Source: Domibacillus indicus (GTDB lineage Bacteria > Bacillota > Bacilli > Bacillales > Domibacillaceae). From it: 64,000 bases of DNA. The stretch is taken from contig NZ_LAJB01000027.1 in NCBI RefSeq assembly GCF_000970685.1, positions 31,270 through 95,269 of the forward strand. The letters are read 5' to 3'. The notes under the pieces were generated by a model. The model was given only the letters and a program-made list of their open reading frames with translations. It did no database searches and had not been told where the DNA came from. Each line of letters starts with the position of its first letter. The stretch's first letter is position 1. A program made the translations under genes and the position numbers. This document shows positions 17,875-28,203 of this stretch, one piece after another.

Positions 17875-19287
17875 ATGCATAGCATTGATTGGCATAATGA
17901 AATCAAAAAACGTGAAAGCGGGTTTATAAAAGATCTTCAAAGTCTCATTCAAATTCCAAGCGTAAAAAATCAGGAACAAACAGAGGAAGCGCCATTTGGC
18001 AAGGAAGTTCGACAGGCACTAGACTTCATGCTTCAACTGGGGGAGAAAGATGGGTTTACTGCGAAAAATGTTGGGAATGTGGCCGGTCATCTTGAAATGG
18101 GGGAAGGCCGTGAATTGCTTGGCATTCTCTGTCATGTTGATGTTGTGCCGGCTGGAGATGGCTGGACATATGAGCCATTTGAAGGAGAAATAGAGGACGG
18201 CAGGCTTTTCGGGCGGGGTTCCATTGACGATAAAGGGCCGACAATAGCTGCTTACTATGCAATGAAAGCCGTTAAAGAATCAGGAATTTCTCTTCAAAAA
18301 CGAGTGCGGATGATTATTGGAACCGATGAAGAAAGTGACTGGCAATGTATAAAACGCTATTTTGAAGAAGAAGAAATGCCTGAAGCCGGATTTGCACCAG
18401 ATGCGGATTTTCCAATTATTTTCGCGGAAAAAGGGATTGCCGATCTTCAGTTAACCATTTCTGTGCCGTCTGCCCAGGAGGAAGCAGCCATTACGATTGA
18501 ATCATTTCAAGCCGGCAGACGCTATAATATGGTACCTGATTATGCATATGCTTCCATGTCGGTTAATCAGCAGCTGACACTGTTCTTGCAAAATTACACG
18601 GAGTATATAAAAGACAATGATCTGGAGGGCTCTTACTATATTGACAGAGGCATGGTGTTTCTGGAAATGAGGGGAATGTCAGCGCACGCCATGGAACCGG
18701 ACCACGGAAAAAACGCCGCCCTGCTGCTGGCCGCTTTTTTAGTAACAGAAGCAGTTGACCCGGCTTTTGCCGCTTATTTGCAGTTCGTTATCGAGCAGTT
18801 TGAAGGGGATACGCGGGGGGAACGTCTTGGCATTGCATTTACCGATCCGGAAATGGGCGACGTTACTGTAAATGCAGCTCTTTTCCGTTATAAAAAAGGG
18901 CAGGAAGCCCAAATTGGCTTGAATGTCCGCTATCCGGCTTCATTCTCTTTCGATCAGAAGATGGACCAGCTAAAAAAAGAACTAGGAAATATTTCATTGA
19001 CTATTATGGACAACAGTGAACCGCATTACATGAAAGCGGATGATCCGTTTTTGGAAACATTAAAGCGTGTATATGAGGAAGAAACCGGAGAAAAAGGCGA
19101 ACTGCTTTCAATCGGCGGCGGCACATATGCACGTGCTCTGAAAAAAGGAGTAGCATTTGGAGCATTATTTCCTGGGCGGGAAGATGTCGCCCATCAAAAA
19201 GATGAATATGTAATCCTGGATGACTTATTTCGGGCGGCTGCCATCTATGCGCGTGCCATCGTTGAACTGGCTGGAAAAAAAGAGTGA
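17875..19287 (+). CDS. ytjP: Dinuclear-zinc dipeptidase, PepV/M20 family (YtjP)
   Basis: A 470-residue M20A metallopeptidase of the PepV (Xaa-His dipeptidase/carnosinase) type. Metal and catalytic motifs are visible: CHVDVVPAGDGW (His about 88, Asp about 90), the bridging GRGSIDDKGP near 117-126, GTDEES near 150-155, and a late His in HQKDEY. A lid/dimer domain occupies the middle. It releases amino acids from dipeptides in the cytoplasm. The ATG at 17875 is chosen over 17869 because GGGAGG would be only one base from the latter. Confidence 0.92.
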   Translation: MHSIDWHNEIKKRESGFIKDLQSLIQIPSVKNQEQTEEAPFGKEVRQALDFMLQLGEKDGFTAKNVGNVAGHLEMGEGRELLGILCHVDVVPAGDGWTYEPFEGEIEDGRLFGRGSIDDKGPTIAAYYAMKAVKESGISLQKRVRMIIGTDEESDWQCIKRYFEEEEMPEAGFAPDADFPIIFAEKGIADLQLTISVPSAQEEAAITIESFQAGRRYNMVPDYAYASMSVNQQLTLFLQNYTEYIKDNDLEGSYYIDRGMVFLEMRGMSAHAMEPDHGKNAALLLAAFLVTEAVDPAFAAYLQFVIEQFEGDTRGERLGIAFTDPEMGDVTVNAALFRYKKGQEAQIGLNVRYPASFSFDQKMDQLKKELGNISLTIMDNSEPHYMKADDPFLETLKRVYEEETGEKGELLSIGGGTYARALKKGVAFGALFPGREDVAHQKDEYVILDDLFRAAAIYARAIVELAGKKE

Positions 19288-19290
19288 ATC

Positions 19291-19323
19291 AAAACCCCCG
19301 CTTTTTTTAAAAGCGGGGGTTTT
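19291..19323. terminator. Terminator between ytjP and ytkP
   Basis: A perfect GC-rich stem (AAAACCCCCGCTT / AAGCGGGGGTTTT) flanked by A and T runs, usable on both strands. Confidence 0.92.
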
Positions 19324-19354
19324 CGGTTTCTGTATAAAGAAAAAGCCCTTTAGT

Positions 19355-20281
19355 CTATTGGAAAACGTCAGTTGACAGGTAACGCTCGCCCGTATCCGGA
19401 GCGATACAAATAACGATATCGTTTTTTGTTAATGTTTTAGCCGTTTCAATTGCTGCATAACAGGTTGCACCGCCGGATGGGCCGATGAGTATGCCTTCTT
19501 CTGCAGCAAGGCGGCGTGTGATTGTATAAGCATCCTCATCTTCAACCTTGAAAATGGAGTCATATACATTTGTATTTAAAATTTCAGGAATGAAGCCGGG
19601 GCTGGTGCCGACCAATTTATGCCTGCCCGGCTTTCCGCCTGAGAGAACAGGAGAGCCCGCCGGTTCCACAACATGGACCGCCAGGTGGGGAAATTGCTTT
19701 TTTAATTCCTCGCCGGTGCCGGTTATCGTTCCGCCAGTGCCGGCGCTTGCGATAAACGCCGCGAAATTCTTGCCGATTTGAGCGGCTGCTTCAGCGATTT
19801 CTGCAGAAGTCGTTCCCCGGTGGGCATCTGGATTGGCCGGATTTTCAAACTGCATGGGAATGAAGCTGTTTGGAATGGATTCTGCCAGTTCAACTGCTTT
19901 TTTTATCGAGCCAGGCATTTTTTCGTCTCCCGGTGTCAATACCACTTCTGCACCGTACGCTTTCAAAATATTGATCCGTTCCTTTGTCATTGTATCAGGC
20001 ATGACCAAAATGGCTTTATAGCCGCGGGCTGCTGCATTCATTGCAATGCCGATACCCGTATTTCCACTTGTTGGTTCAATAATAACGGAGCCAGGCTGCA
20101 GCCTGCCGGCTTTTTCTGCCTCCAGCATCATATTATAAGCAGCCCGGTCCTTTACACTTCTGCTCGGATTATAAAATTCCAGCTTTACATAAACATCCGC
20201 CCCGTCTTCCGGAGATAAATGCTGCAATTTAACCAGGGGTGTATCACCAATTAAATCTGCTATATTGTTGACGACCTTCAT
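19355..20281 (-). CDS. ytkP: Cysteine-synthase-family PLP enzyme YtkP
   Basis: A 308-residue fold-type II PLP enzyme closely related to O-acetylserine sulfhydrylase. Lys44 in NPSRSVKDR should hold the cofactor, the substrate loop TSGNTG follows near 73-78, and GTGGTITG binds the phosphate. B. subtilis YtkP is the matching CysK paralogue in the same place; whether it makes cysteine from O-acetylserine or acts on another acyl-serine is not clear from sequence. The start at 20281 follows AAGGGTGG; the reading frame runs nine codons further without an RBS. Confidence 0.88.
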   Translation of the reverse strand: MKVVNNIADLIGDTPLVKLQHLSPEDGADVYVKLEFYNPSRSVKDRAAYNMMLEAEKAGRLQPGSVIIEPTSGNTGIGIAMNAAARGYKAILVMPDTMTKERINILKAYGAEVVLTPGDEKMPGSIKKAVELAESIPNSFIPMQFENPANPDAHRGTTSAEIAEAAAQIGKNFAAFIASAGTGGTITGTGEELKKQFPHLAVHVVEPAGSPVLSGGKPGRHKLVGTSPGFIPEILNTNVYDSIFKVEDEDAYTITRRLAAEEGILIGPSGGATCYAAIETAKTLTKNDIVICIAPDTGERYLSTDVFQ

Positions 20282-20425
20282 ACATTGCCACCCTTTCTGT
20301 TTTTTCATTAAATCATATTATCCGGCCGATTCCAATGAAAATACACTGAGTGAAAATGACCGGCTTTTCTTTTATGTTTTTGGTAAACTAAAAAGAATAA
20401 TGGACCGAAAGAAGGATGATTCAAA

Positions 20426-20995
20426 ATGCAGCCACATTATTTTTTCGCTATTGTTCTTCCTGATCATATAAAAAAAATGATCGCTGATGAAATGAAGCGG
20501 CGCAATGATCCGTTCAAGCGGCTCGTTCATCAAGAAGATTACCATCTGACATTAGCTTTTGCAGGAGCGGCCAAATTATCTGTCCTTGAAGAAGCCTGCG
20601 GTCTTATTGATGAAAAACTGAGCGATATTCCCGCTTTTCCGCTGAAGCTGGTCTCTTTTGGCACGTTTGGCAAGGCATCCTCCCCCCGGATTTTTTGGGT
20701 TGGAACGGACGAGCCGGCTCCTCTTTTTCAAATGCAGAAAGAAGTGAGCAAAGCCTGCAGAAAGCTGGAAATCAATATAGACGATAAACCATTTCGGCCG
20801 CATATTACAACGGCACGAAAATGGACAGGGCAGCAGCCATTTGTGCTGCCGGAGCTGCCGGCTTGGCCTTCTTTCTTTGTAACGGAAGTGGCTTTATACG
20901 AAACAAACACCTCCACTGTGCCGAAATATAAAAAGAAATGGTCATGCCGATTAAAAAAGCCAGGAGAGGATATGAGCTATGGGGCAACTGATTAA
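20426..20995 (+). CDS. thpR: RNA 2',3'-cyclic phosphodiesterase ThpR (YtlP, 2H family)
   Basis: A 189-residue 2H phosphoesterase. The two catalytic HxT motifs are His40-Leu-Thr42 and His126-Ile-Thr128. The LigT/ThpR group opens 2',3'-cyclic phosphate RNA ends in vitro; the physiological role is uncertain. First of a run thpR-ytlQ-amyX, with 17-base overlap into ytlQ. Confidence 0.9.
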   Translation: MQPHYFFAIVLPDHIKKMIADEMKRRNDPFKRLVHQEDYHLTLAFAGAAKLSVLEEACGLIDEKLSDIPAFPLKLVSFGTFGKASSPRIFWVGTDEPAPLFQMQKEVSKACRKLEINIDDKPFRPHITTARKWTGQQPFVLPELPAWPSFFVTEVALYETNTSTVPKYKKKWSCRLKKPGEDMSYGATD

Positions 20996-21944
20996 ACTGC
21001 AAAACTATATATCCAGATATGAAAATGATGTATTTCATTATCCGGCCCAGTATGTTCGATTAAAAAAACAGGAGTGGGAGAAGTTTTATGCGAACTGGGA
21101 AGGGTATCATCAAAATGCCGGCTCAATAAGTAAAGAGCCGGATGAGCAGGAAAACTGGCTGCTGGAGGAAGAACCGAAAGAAAAGCAGTCATTGTTTCGA
21201 GGACTATTTTCAAAAAAAGAAAAACAGGCGGAAACAGAACCTGATCCCGTGGCACTGGAAGAAGAGGAAAATTTGTTTTCCATCAATCATACAGAATCCC
21301 TGTATTTAAAAACAGAGGAAGATGTGAAAAAAGCGTTTCTTGATAAAATGTTTACGTTCCAGATTAAGTGGGCGAGTTCCACGCTTTTACACCAGTCACC
21401 CCTTGATCATAAATATTATGTAGATGAGCAGCTGAGGTTTTTGCTGAAGAGGCTTCCGGATACATTTCTTATTTTATACGAACCGGTTTTTCGTTTTCAA
21501 AAAGCAGTGGTTGAACTTGACGTTATCATTATTACCCCGCTGCATGTGTGGTGTCTGACGTTTTTAGAAGAGCAGGACGAAGCTGTTTTTATAGGGTCGC
21601 CGGAGCGATTTTGGGAAAAGCGTTTTGGAGAAGCGGAATCGAAAGTATTAAGCCCGGCTGTGCCGCTCGCACGAGCAGAAACAATTGTTAAAAAACTGCT
21701 TGGGCGTGACCAGATTGATATGCCGGTCCGAAAAGCGGTGGTATCCCGCAATGGCTACATTGATGATCCAGCAGCGCCCGCGGACATACACTATATTGAT
21801 AAACGCGAATTTTCTCGCTGGTTTGACGAGATGAGGCATTTATCATCACCACTTAAAACGATCCAGTTAAAAGCAGCAAGAACGCTGCTTGCTCATGCGG
21901 ATACAGTCAGTATACGCCGCCCAGAATGGGAGGAGGAGCTTTAA
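20979..21944 (+). CDS. ytlQ: NERD-like protein YtlQ with degenerate nuclease core
   Basis: A 321-residue soluble protein. Residues 45-90 are a charged, Glu/Lys-rich linker; the region 110-215 resembles a NERD (nuclease-related) domain with VVELDVIIITPLHVWC around 164-179. The expected catalytic E-x-K is not evident, its place being taken by CLTFLE, so nuclease activity is doubtful. It occupies the place of B. subtilis ytlQ between thpR (ytlP) and amyX. RBS GGAGAGGA lies inside thpR. Confidence 0.72.
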   Translation: MGQLIKLQNYISRYENDVFHYPAQYVRLKKQEWEKFYANWEGYHQNAGSISKEPDEQENWLLEEEPKEKQSLFRGLFSKKEKQAETEPDPVALEEEENLFSINHTESLYLKTEEDVKKAFLDKMFTFQIKWASSTLLHQSPLDHKYYVDEQLRFLLKRLPDTFLILYEPVFRFQKAVVELDVIIITPLHVWCLTFLEEQDEAVFIGSPERFWEKRFGEAESKVLSPAVPLARAETIVKKLLGRDQIDMPVRKAVVSRNGYIDDPAAPADIHYIDKREFSRWFDEMRHLSSPLKTIQLKAARTLLAHADTVSIRRPEWEEEL

Positions 21945-24080
21945 ATGATTTCAACTCGTCCGTTTAACGCTTATTTAGATACGTTAACCGAAGTGGCTGT
22001 TTTACTGCCGACTCATTATTATTCAGGAAAGTCATCTGTCTTTTATATTGAAAGCGGCGGCAATGTGACAAAAATGGATATTGTAGATGTAAAAGAGTTT
22101 GATGCAATGGTCAAGTATACATGCCGGGTAAAAGAAATGCCGGAATTCGGGCGGGAGCATGTTATTTTAGATGAACGGCTGATGCGCACTGACTTACAAA
22201 TCGGCGGTGTAGTGCGGACCGAAGAATTTGATCAATTATTTTATTATGAAGGGGAGCTTGGCAGCCAGTATTCCCCAGATAAAACATTTTTCCGGCTGTG
22301 GGCTCCTACCGCAACAGAAGCATTTGTAAAGTTTAAAGAAACAGCTGACAGCTCGCTCCGCTATATGACAATGACAAGAGGTCCTTCCGGGACATTCGAG
22401 GCAGAATTGGAAGAAGACGCAGAAGGATACTTTTATCACTACCAGGTGCGGATCAATAATGTCTGGCATGAAGCGGTCGATCCTTATGCCAGAATGGTGT
22501 CGGTCCACAGTGAGTGGACCCGTGTCGTGGACGATGAAAAAATGAAGGTGCCGCAGCATCACCTTCCCCCCTTTTCATCACCGCTTGATGCGATTATTTA
22601 CGAGGCTTCCATTCGCGATTTATCAAGCCAGCGGGAAAGCGGAATTACGAACCGGGGAATGTACCTGGGCCTGACGGAGGAAGGGACGCAAAGTCCGGAC
22701 GGCCAGCCGACGGGGCTGGATTATGTGGCTTCACTTGGTGTGACACATATAGAGCTTCTGCCATTTTTTGATTATTTTGGTGTATCGGATCTTGATTTTT
22801 CCGTTAATTACAACTGGGGCTATAATCCATTGTTTTTTAACGTCCCTGAAGGCAGCTTCAGTACAGATCCCGCCGGCCTGTATGCACGGTCAGTTGAGCT
22901 GAAACGAATGATCGAAGCCTTTCATGAAAAAGGGCTGCGGGTAATTATGGACGTTGTTTATAATCATGTATTTGTCCGTGAAACTTCTTCGTTTGAACGG
23001 CTTGTTCCAGGTTACTTTTTCCGCCAGGGGCCGGATGGCATGCCGTCTAACGGTTCTGGCTGCGGAAACGATTTTGCCACGGAGCGGAAAATGGGCCGTA
23101 AATTTATTCTTGATTCACTTCAGTACTGGCTGGATGCTTATAACATCGATGGTTTTCGTTTCGATTTAATGGGCCTCATAGACACGGAAACAATGCAGCA
23201 GGCTGAAGCATGCATTCGCCGCAAGAAGCCGGGTGCGGTTGTTTTAGGAGAAGGCTGGGATTTAAATACAGCTCTGCCCTCTGAGAAGAAATCAATTATT
23301 CGAAATGAACAAGCCTTAAAGGACGTTGCTTTCTTTAATGACCGGTTTCGCGATTCAATAAAAGGAAGCACCTTTCAGTTGTTTGAACCGGGGTTTGCAT
23401 TTGGCAACAGCCAGCTTTTGGACCAGGCATTTGCAGCGTTTACCGCGAATGTTGGCTGCGCGGGCATTGAACGGCTGTTTCATTCACCGGCACAATCTGT
23501 TAATTATGTGGAGTGCCACGACAACTATACGCTGTGGGATAAACTTGAAGCATGTTTTCCGGGGGATACAGAAATAAATAAGAAAAAGCACCTGCTTGCC
23601 ACAGCGTTTGTACTTCTTTCGCAGGGGATTCCTTTTCTGCATGCCGGCCAGGAATTCTGCCGGACAAAATATGGTGTTGAAAACAGCTATACAAGCTCCG
23701 ATATGATTAATCAAATGGACTGGCGCCGCCGCAGTGAATTTATTGATCACGTTACGTACGTAAAAGGACTGATTGAGCTTCGGAAATCAACAGGCGCTTT
23801 CCGGATAAGAACAGAAGAAGCCATTTGCTATCATATTATGAAATGGCCATCGAACTCTGATACCCTGACGATTTGGCTGAAGGACGTTGGGGCGTACGGA
23901 GAGTGGGGCGATATAGTGGTCAGCTTTAATGCAGGCAGAACGTCTTCAAGCTTTATACTGCCGGAAGGAGAAAAATGGGCTCAAATTGTATCTGATACGC
24001 AGGCAGGAACAACGCCTATTAAAACAGGATTGGCTAATGCGGCAGTAGATCCGCACAGCTGTGCCGTTTTTGTCCGGTAG
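21945..24080 (+). CDS. amyX: Type I pullulanase AmyX
   Basis: A 711-residue GH13 debranching enzyme that cleaves alpha-1,6 links in pullulan and glycogen-like glucans. After an N-terminal beta domain and a CBM48-like region (about 105-190), the type I signature YNWGYNP appears near 290-296. Catalytic residues are in GFRFDLMG (Asp about 408), LGEGWD (Glu about 437) and ECHDNYT (Asp about 526). There is no signal peptide, so it acts inside the cell. It starts directly after the ytlQ stop, with GGAGGAG inside ytlQ. The B. subtilis neighbour ytlR (lipid kinase) is missing. Confidence 0.95.
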   Translation: MISTRPFNAYLDTLTEVAVLLPTHYYSGKSSVFYIESGGNVTKMDIVDVKEFDAMVKYTCRVKEMPEFGREHVILDERLMRTDLQIGGVVRTEEFDQLFYYEGELGSQYSPDKTFFRLWAPTATEAFVKFKETADSSLRYMTMTRGPSGTFEAELEEDAEGYFYHYQVRINNVWHEAVDPYARMVSVHSEWTRVVDDEKMKVPQHHLPPFSSPLDAIIYEASIRDLSSQRESGITNRGMYLGLTEEGTQSPDGQPTGLDYVASLGVTHIELLPFFDYFGVSDLDFSVNYNWGYNPLFFNVPEGSFSTDPAGLYARSVELKRMIEAFHEKGLRVIMDVVYNHVFVRETSSFERLVPGYFFRQGPDGMPSNGSGCGNDFATERKMGRKFILDSLQYWLDAYNIDGFRFDLMGLIDTETMQQAEACIRRKKPGAVVLGEGWDLNTALPSEKKSIIRNEQALKDVAFFNDRFRDSIKGSTFQLFEPGFAFGNSQLLDQAFAAFTANVGCAGIERLFHSPAQSVNYVECHDNYTLWDKLEACFPGDTEINKKKHLLATAFVLLSQGIPFLHAGQEFCRTKYGVENSYTSSDMINQMDWRRRSEFIDHVTYVKGLIELRKSTGAFRIRTEEAICYHIMKWPSNSDTLTIWLKDVGAYGEWGDIVVSFNAGRTSSSFILPEGEKWAQIVSDTQAGTTPIKTGLANAAVDPHSCAVFVR

Positions 24081-24160
24081 AATGTTTGAGAAAGAAACTG
24101 GTCGAAAGTGCAATTTCATGTTACAATACTTCATACAATGAGTGAACGATAAAAGCAATA

Positions 24161-24205
24161 AAAAAGACAGCGATTGTTTTTCGGAGCGGCTGCTGTCTTT
24201 TTTTT
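24161..24205 (+). terminator. Terminator after amyX
   Basis: AAAAAGACAGC / GCTGTCTTTTT with a 20-base loop and long T-run. It lies inside the upstream extension of the ytmP reading frame, which helps place the ytmP start downstream of it. Confidence 0.88.
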
Positions 24206-24222
24206 ATGAAAAGGTGAGTTTG

Positions 24223-25050
24223 GTGGAACACTTTCTTGGGAGAGACTGGGAAATAATGCCTGCTGGCGGTATGACAGGAAAAGCATTTTTTGCACGGCAT
24301 GCTGGAAAAGAACTGTTTTTAAAACGGAATTCTTCTCCATTTCTTGCCATGCTCTCAGCCGAAGGAATTGTCCCGAAGCTTGTTTGGACAAAGCGTCTTG
24401 AAAACGGGGATGTTATTTCCGCACAGCATTGGATGAATGGAAGAGAGCTTGGACCTGAAGAAATGGAATTAGACCGTGTGGCCCGCCTCATGGGAAAAAT
24501 ACATTCATCCAGGCCGCTTTTAAACATGCTTAAACGGCTTGGCAAACAGCCAGTCCTGCCGGAAGCAACACTGGACGATATCCGCAGCCAGATAAACCTG
24601 GTTTCGGCCCATCCGATTGTGGCAGAAGCGCTTCGCTTTTTAGAAACAGAATTGCCGAGTGTGCCGGATTGTCAATTCGTTGTTTGCCATACAGATGTGA
24701 ATCACCACAATTGGCTTCTGTCTGATCAGGATGAATTGTTTTTAATTGACTGGGATGGAGCAATGATTGCGGATCCGGCAATGGATATCGGCACCCTGCT
24801 GTTTGGGTATGTACAACCAGAGAACTGGACTTCCTGGCTTGCCCAATATGGATTGTCATTAACACCGGATTTCTTTCACCGTATGAAATGGTATGCGGCT
24901 GCCCAGATGCTTTCATCAATCGAATGGAACCGGGAAAAAACACGTTTCCATGATATGAACCGTGGGCTTGCCTCTTTGAACCAGCTTCTGGAAGTAGAGT
25001 ATAATTTATTTGGAAATGGAGAGAACAAGCAAGATGCGTTTAAGAAATAA
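24223..25050 (+). CDS. ytmP: Aminoglycoside/choline-kinase-like phosphotransferase YtmP
   Basis: A 275-residue protein-kinase-fold small-molecule kinase. The catalytic loop is HTDVNHHNW (Asp as base, Asn for metal) followed by [15 protein letters not shown], the equivalent of the DFG region. The natural substrate is unknown. The GTG at 24223 (or the TTG just before) is chosen because AAGGTGAG precedes it and the product then begins [11 protein letters not shown] like B. subtilis YtmP; 27 upstream codons in frame contain the amyX terminator. It overlaps trmB by 17 bases. Confidence 0.85.
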   Translation: MEHFLGRDWEIMPAGGMTGKAFFARHAGKELFLKRNSSPFLAMLSAEGIVPKLVWTKRLENGDVISAQHWMNGRELGPEEMELDRVARLMGKIHSSRPLLNMLKRLGKQPVLPEATLDDIRSQINLVSAHPIVAEALRFLETELPSVPDCQFVVCHTDVNHHNWLLSDQDELFLIDWDGAMIADPAMDIGTLLFGYVQPENWTSWLAQYGLSLTPDFFHRMKWYAAAQMLSSIEWNREKTRFHDMNRGLASLNQLLEVEYNLFGNGENKQDAFKK

Positions 25051-25681
25051 GCCGTGGGCACAGGAAAAGATCAGTGCTTATCCGCAGTATGTTATCCCGG
25101 AACCTGAAAAAGCAAAAGGGCGCTGGAATGAGATTTTCGGCAATAATAACCCGGTCCATATTGAAGTAGGAACCGGAAAAGGGCAGTTTGTTACAGGGAT
25201 GGCCAGACAGAACCCTGACGTTAATTATATTGGAATTGAATTGTATGAAAGTGTTATTATTACGGCGCTTGACCGCTTGATTGAAGCGGACCTGCCGAAC
25301 CTGAAGCTTTTGAATGTGGATGGGGCCGAACTGATGAACTATTTTGAAAAAGGAGAAGTGAAGCGGGTTTACTTGAATTTCTCCGATCCATGGCCGAAAA
25401 CCCGGCATGCAAAGCGGCGCTTAACATACAAAACATTTTTAAGCCTGTATGAATCACTTATGCCGGAAGGCGGAGAAGTTCATTTTAAAACCGATAATCA
25501 GGGCTTATTTGAATTTTCTTTAAAAAGCTTTTCAGAGTACGGCATGCTTTTAACGTTTGTCAGCCTGGATTTGCATAATAGCGGCTTTGAAGGCAATGTG
25601 ATGACTGAATATGAAGAGAAGTTTTCTGCTAAAGGACAGCGTATTTACCGGTCAGAAGCAAAATTCCAGCCCCGCGCATAA
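25034..25681 (+). CDS. trmB: tRNA (guanine-46-N7)-methyltransferase
   Basis: A 215-residue SAM methyltransferase that makes m7G46 in tRNA. Motif I is EVGTGKGQF (about 44-52), with GIELY at strand 2 and the family hallmark [16 protein letters not shown] (about 116-131). The start MRLRNKPW matches B. subtilis TrmB; an in-frame ATG at 25010 lies without RBS inside ytmP. Confidence 0.96.
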   Translation: MRLRNKPWAQEKISAYPQYVIPEPEKAKGRWNEIFGNNNPVHIEVGTGKGQFVTGMARQNPDVNYIGIELYESVIITALDRLIEADLPNLKLLNVDGAELMNYFEKGEVKRVYLNFSDPWPKTRHAKRRLTYKTFLSLYESLMPEGGEVHFKTDNQGLFEFSLKSFSEYGMLLTFVSLDLHNSGFEGNVMTEYEEKFSAKGQRIYRSEAKFQPRA

Positions 25682-25683
25682 AT

Positions 25684-25719
25684 AAAATCCCAAATGGATG
25701 TGTTCCGTTTGGGATTTTT
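25684..25719. terminator. Terminator trmB / ytzB
   Basis: AAAATCCCAAATGGA / TCCGTTTGGGATTTT hairpin with T-run; the A-run on the left makes it usable for ytzB on the other strand. Confidence 0.88.
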
Positions 25720-25724
25720 CTAAG

Positions 25725-26045
25725 TTATACGGGCTGAACCTGCAGCAATGTGCCGGTTTTAGCATCAGCGGAAAACTCAAATTGTTCATTTCCGTTTTCG
25801 CCTGGACGTGAAATACCGCCTTTATAAACAAGCGCCGGGAAGCCATTGCTGTTTATTTGCTCGGGTTTCATTTGAATCCACGAACCATCGACTGGGCCAT
25901 TTTGTTTAAAAATATCTTTTACTTTTTTTAATACTTTTTCAGGCGGGATATTCATGGCCTCGGATGTTTGCTTTTGAATCAAAACGGTGGCAGCTGCACC
26001 TGCGGCAGCACCAATCAAAAAAGCAGTTCGACTACGTTTCAACAT
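25725..26045 (-). CDS. ytzB: PepSY-domain membrane-anchored protein YtzB
   Basis: A 106-residue protein with one N-terminal hydrophobic segment (about 7-24, AFLIGAAAGAAATVLIQ) and an extracytoplasmic PepSY-like domain (about 45-104). PepSY domains are thought to restrain peptidases or bind cell-wall partners, but this protein's role is unknown. The same gene separates trmB and ytoP in B. subtilis. Confidence 0.8.
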   Translation of the reverse strand: MLKRSRTAFLIGAAAGAAATVLIQKQTSEAMNIPPEKVLKKVKDIFKQNGPVDGSWIQMKPEQINSNGFPALVYKGGISRPGENGNEQFEFSADAKTGTLLQVQPV

Positions 26046-26193
26046 ATAGAAACCCCCTGTTTATCTAATAGATTGCACTCCACTACAGTATACAAGAAGT
26101 TGAAAATGAAGAAAACTAAAATGCGCTTCATTCCACCCATACGGAGATTTTCGGTATAATGAACGAAAGAAAAAAGCGGGAGGAATAAAATAA

Positions 26194-27264
26194 ATGAATC
26201 AAGAAACGAAAAATTTATTTAAAACACTGACAGAGCTGCCAGGCGCACCGGGAAATGAGCATGCGGTGCGCGCATTTATGAAAAAAGAAATGGAGCCATA
26301 TGCAGACTCCATTATACAAGACAGCCTGGGCAGCCTGTTCGGCGTGAAAAATGGCGAGGAAAAGGGGCCGCGCGTTATGGTTGCAGGGCATATGGATGAA
26401 GTGGCTTTTATGGTCACCGCTATCACAGAGAACGGCATGGTCCGCTTTCAAACGCTTGGCGGCTGGTGGAACCAGACCATGCTTGCCCAGCGGGTGAGGA
26501 TTTATACTCAAAACGGACCGATTGAAGGTGTTATTTCTTCGACGCCTCCGCATTTATTAACGGAAGACCAGCGGAATAAGCCCATGCAAATTAAAAATAT
26601 GCAGATCGATATTGGCGCTGATAATAAAGAGGATGCTGAATCCATTGGAATTAAGCCGGGACAATCTATTTTGCCGGTTTCACCTTTTACCGAGCTGGCC
26701 AATCCTAAAAAGATTATGGCAAAAGCATGGGATAATCGGTATGGATGCGGACTGGCGGTTGAGCTGTTGAAAGAACTGGATGGAAAAATGCTGCCGAACA
26801 TTCTTTATTCTGGAGCGACTGTTCAAGAAGAAGTAGGCCTTCGGGGGGCACAGACAGCGGCTCATTTAATTAATCCGGACATCTTTTTTGCACTTGATGC
26901 AAGTCCAGCCAACGACGCTTCGGGAGATAAAAATGAATTCGGACAGCTCGGCAAGGGTGTATTGCTTCGGATTTTTGACCGGTCGATGGTAACACACGGC
27001 GGTATACGTGACTTTGTGCTTGACACGGCAGAATCTCATCATATTCCGTACCAATACTTTGTTTCGCCGGGCGGGACAGATGCGGGGCGCGTTCATACAA
27101 CGGGAAGAGGAGTGCCAAGCGCCGTGATTGGGATTTGTTCACGTTATATTCATACACATTCCTCTATTATTCATACGGATGACTATCTTGCAGCAAAAGA
27201 ATTGCTTGTCCGGCTTGTTTCAACAATGGATAAAACAACCGCTGAGACAATTAAGCAATACTAA
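26194..27264 (+). CDS. ytoP: M42 glutamyl aminopeptidase-type metallopeptidase YtoP
   Basis: A 356-residue M42 peptidase. Metal and catalytic motifs: GHMDEVAFM (His about 68), WDNRYGCG (bridging Asp about 179), VQEEVGLRG (Glu pair about 210), and DASPAND. The family forms large tetrahedral dodecamers that trim peptides in the cytoplasm. RBS CGGGAGGAAT and a TATAAT at 26155-26160 precede it. ytpP, next in B. subtilis, is absent and ytpQ follows after 17 bases. Confidence 0.93.
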   Translation: MNQETKNLFKTLTELPGAPGNEHAVRAFMKKEMEPYADSIIQDSLGSLFGVKNGEEKGPRVMVAGHMDEVAFMVTAITENGMVRFQTLGGWWNQTMLAQRVRIYTQNGPIEGVISSTPPHLLTEDQRNKPMQIKNMQIDIGADNKEDAESIGIKPGQSILPVSPFTELANPKKIMAKAWDNRYGCGLAVELLKELDGKMLPNILYSGATVQEEVGLRGAQTAAHLINPDIFFALDASPANDASGDKNEFGQLGKGVLLRIFDRSMVTHGGIRDFVLDTAESHHIPYQYFVSPGGTDAGRVHTTGRGVPSAVIGICSRYIHTHSSIIHTDDYLAAKELLVRLVSTMDKTTAETIKQY

Positions 27265-27281
27265 TGGAAAGAAGGAATTAG

Positions 27282-28082
27282 ATGTCTACCTTAAAACTAA
27301 AACGAGCGCTTGAAAAAGCGCTGCAGCAGCCGAACCGTTCTCTTTTCTTTGACCGTGAAAAAGAAGAAATGCGCATTGAAAACAGTGAGACGAAAAAAGG
27401 AGTCACAGTAGCGCTTGGCGGTATCCTGGCTAAATTTGAAGGCAATGTTGAAAAAGCGGCGGAAGAAACGGTTTATTATGTAAACGAAGCACTTAATGCT
27501 TTTGACGGTGCGGGTATAAAAGAAGAAAAAGAAAAACGGATTTTTCCAGTTATTCGGTCTGCTTCATTTCCAGCTGAAGCAGAAGAAGGCGTACCGCTTT
27601 TTTGGGACGAGCATACGGCGGAAACCCGTATTTATTATGCGCTGGATCTGGGCACCACGTACCGCCTGATTGATGAAAAGCTCATGGCCAAAGAGAACTG
27701 GACAGCAGAGCAGATCAGAGAAATTGCCCGCTTCAATCTCCGTTCCCTGCCGGTTGAAATGAAAAAAGACACGGTGGCCGGAAATGTGTTTTATTTCTTA
27801 AATACAAATGACGGCTATGATGCCACTCGAATATTAAATGAAAAGTTTTTAAAGGAAATGAGCGAGAAAGTGGAAGGAGCTATGACGGTTTCTGTTCCTC
27901 ATGGAGATGTGCTTATTATTGGTGACATTCGAAATGAAACAGGCTATGACGTTCTGGCTCAGATGGCGATGAGTTTCTTTGCAGCCGGCCGCGTGCCGAT
28001 TACTGCTCTTTCTTTTATTTATGAAGACGGGCACCTTGAGCCTGTATTTATTCTGGCCAAAAACCGTCCGCACAAAGACTGA
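27282..28082 (+). CDS. ytpQ: DUF1444 protein YtpQ
   Basis: A 266-residue soluble protein of the DUF1444/UPF0354 type, recognised by its N-terminal [14 protein letters not shown] and the overall charge pattern; no catalytic motif is evident. In B. subtilis it sits between ytpP and ytpR, both missing here. Its last codons form the left arm of its own terminator. Confidence 0.8.
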   Translation: MSTLKLKRALEKALQQPNRSLFFDREKEEMRIENSETKKGVTVALGGILAKFEGNVEKAAEETVYYVNEALNAFDGAGIKEEKEKRIFPVIRSASFPAEAEEGVPLFWDEHTAETRIYYALDLGTTYRLIDEKLMAKENWTAEQIREIARFNLRSLPVEMKKDTVAGNVFYFLNTNDGYDATRILNEKFLKEMSEKVEGAMTVSVPHGDVLIIGDIRNETGYDVLAQMAMSFFAAGRVPITALSFIYEDGHLEPVFILAKNRPHKD

Positions 28083-28106
28083 CTTCTTTGCGGGACGGTT
28101 CTTTTT
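28062..28106 (+). terminator. Terminator after ytpQ, overlapping the stop
   Basis: AACCGTCCGCACAAAG (inside the gene) pairs with TCTTTGCGGGACGGTT, with small bulges, followed by CTTTTTC. Confidence 0.75.
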
Positions 28107-28203
28107 CATCCCCATCTATTTTCCCAAAATTTCGTTTTGCTGTTAACAAATCGCGGATAGTTGGTACAATGAAAAAGACTTCAAGGAGAAAGAGTGATTA
28201 TGA

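Noticed and set aside
24142..24222. N-terminal extension of ytmP
   Set aside because: The segment contains the amyX terminator and has no RBS; alignment with the remembered B. subtilis protein begins at the GTG at 24223.
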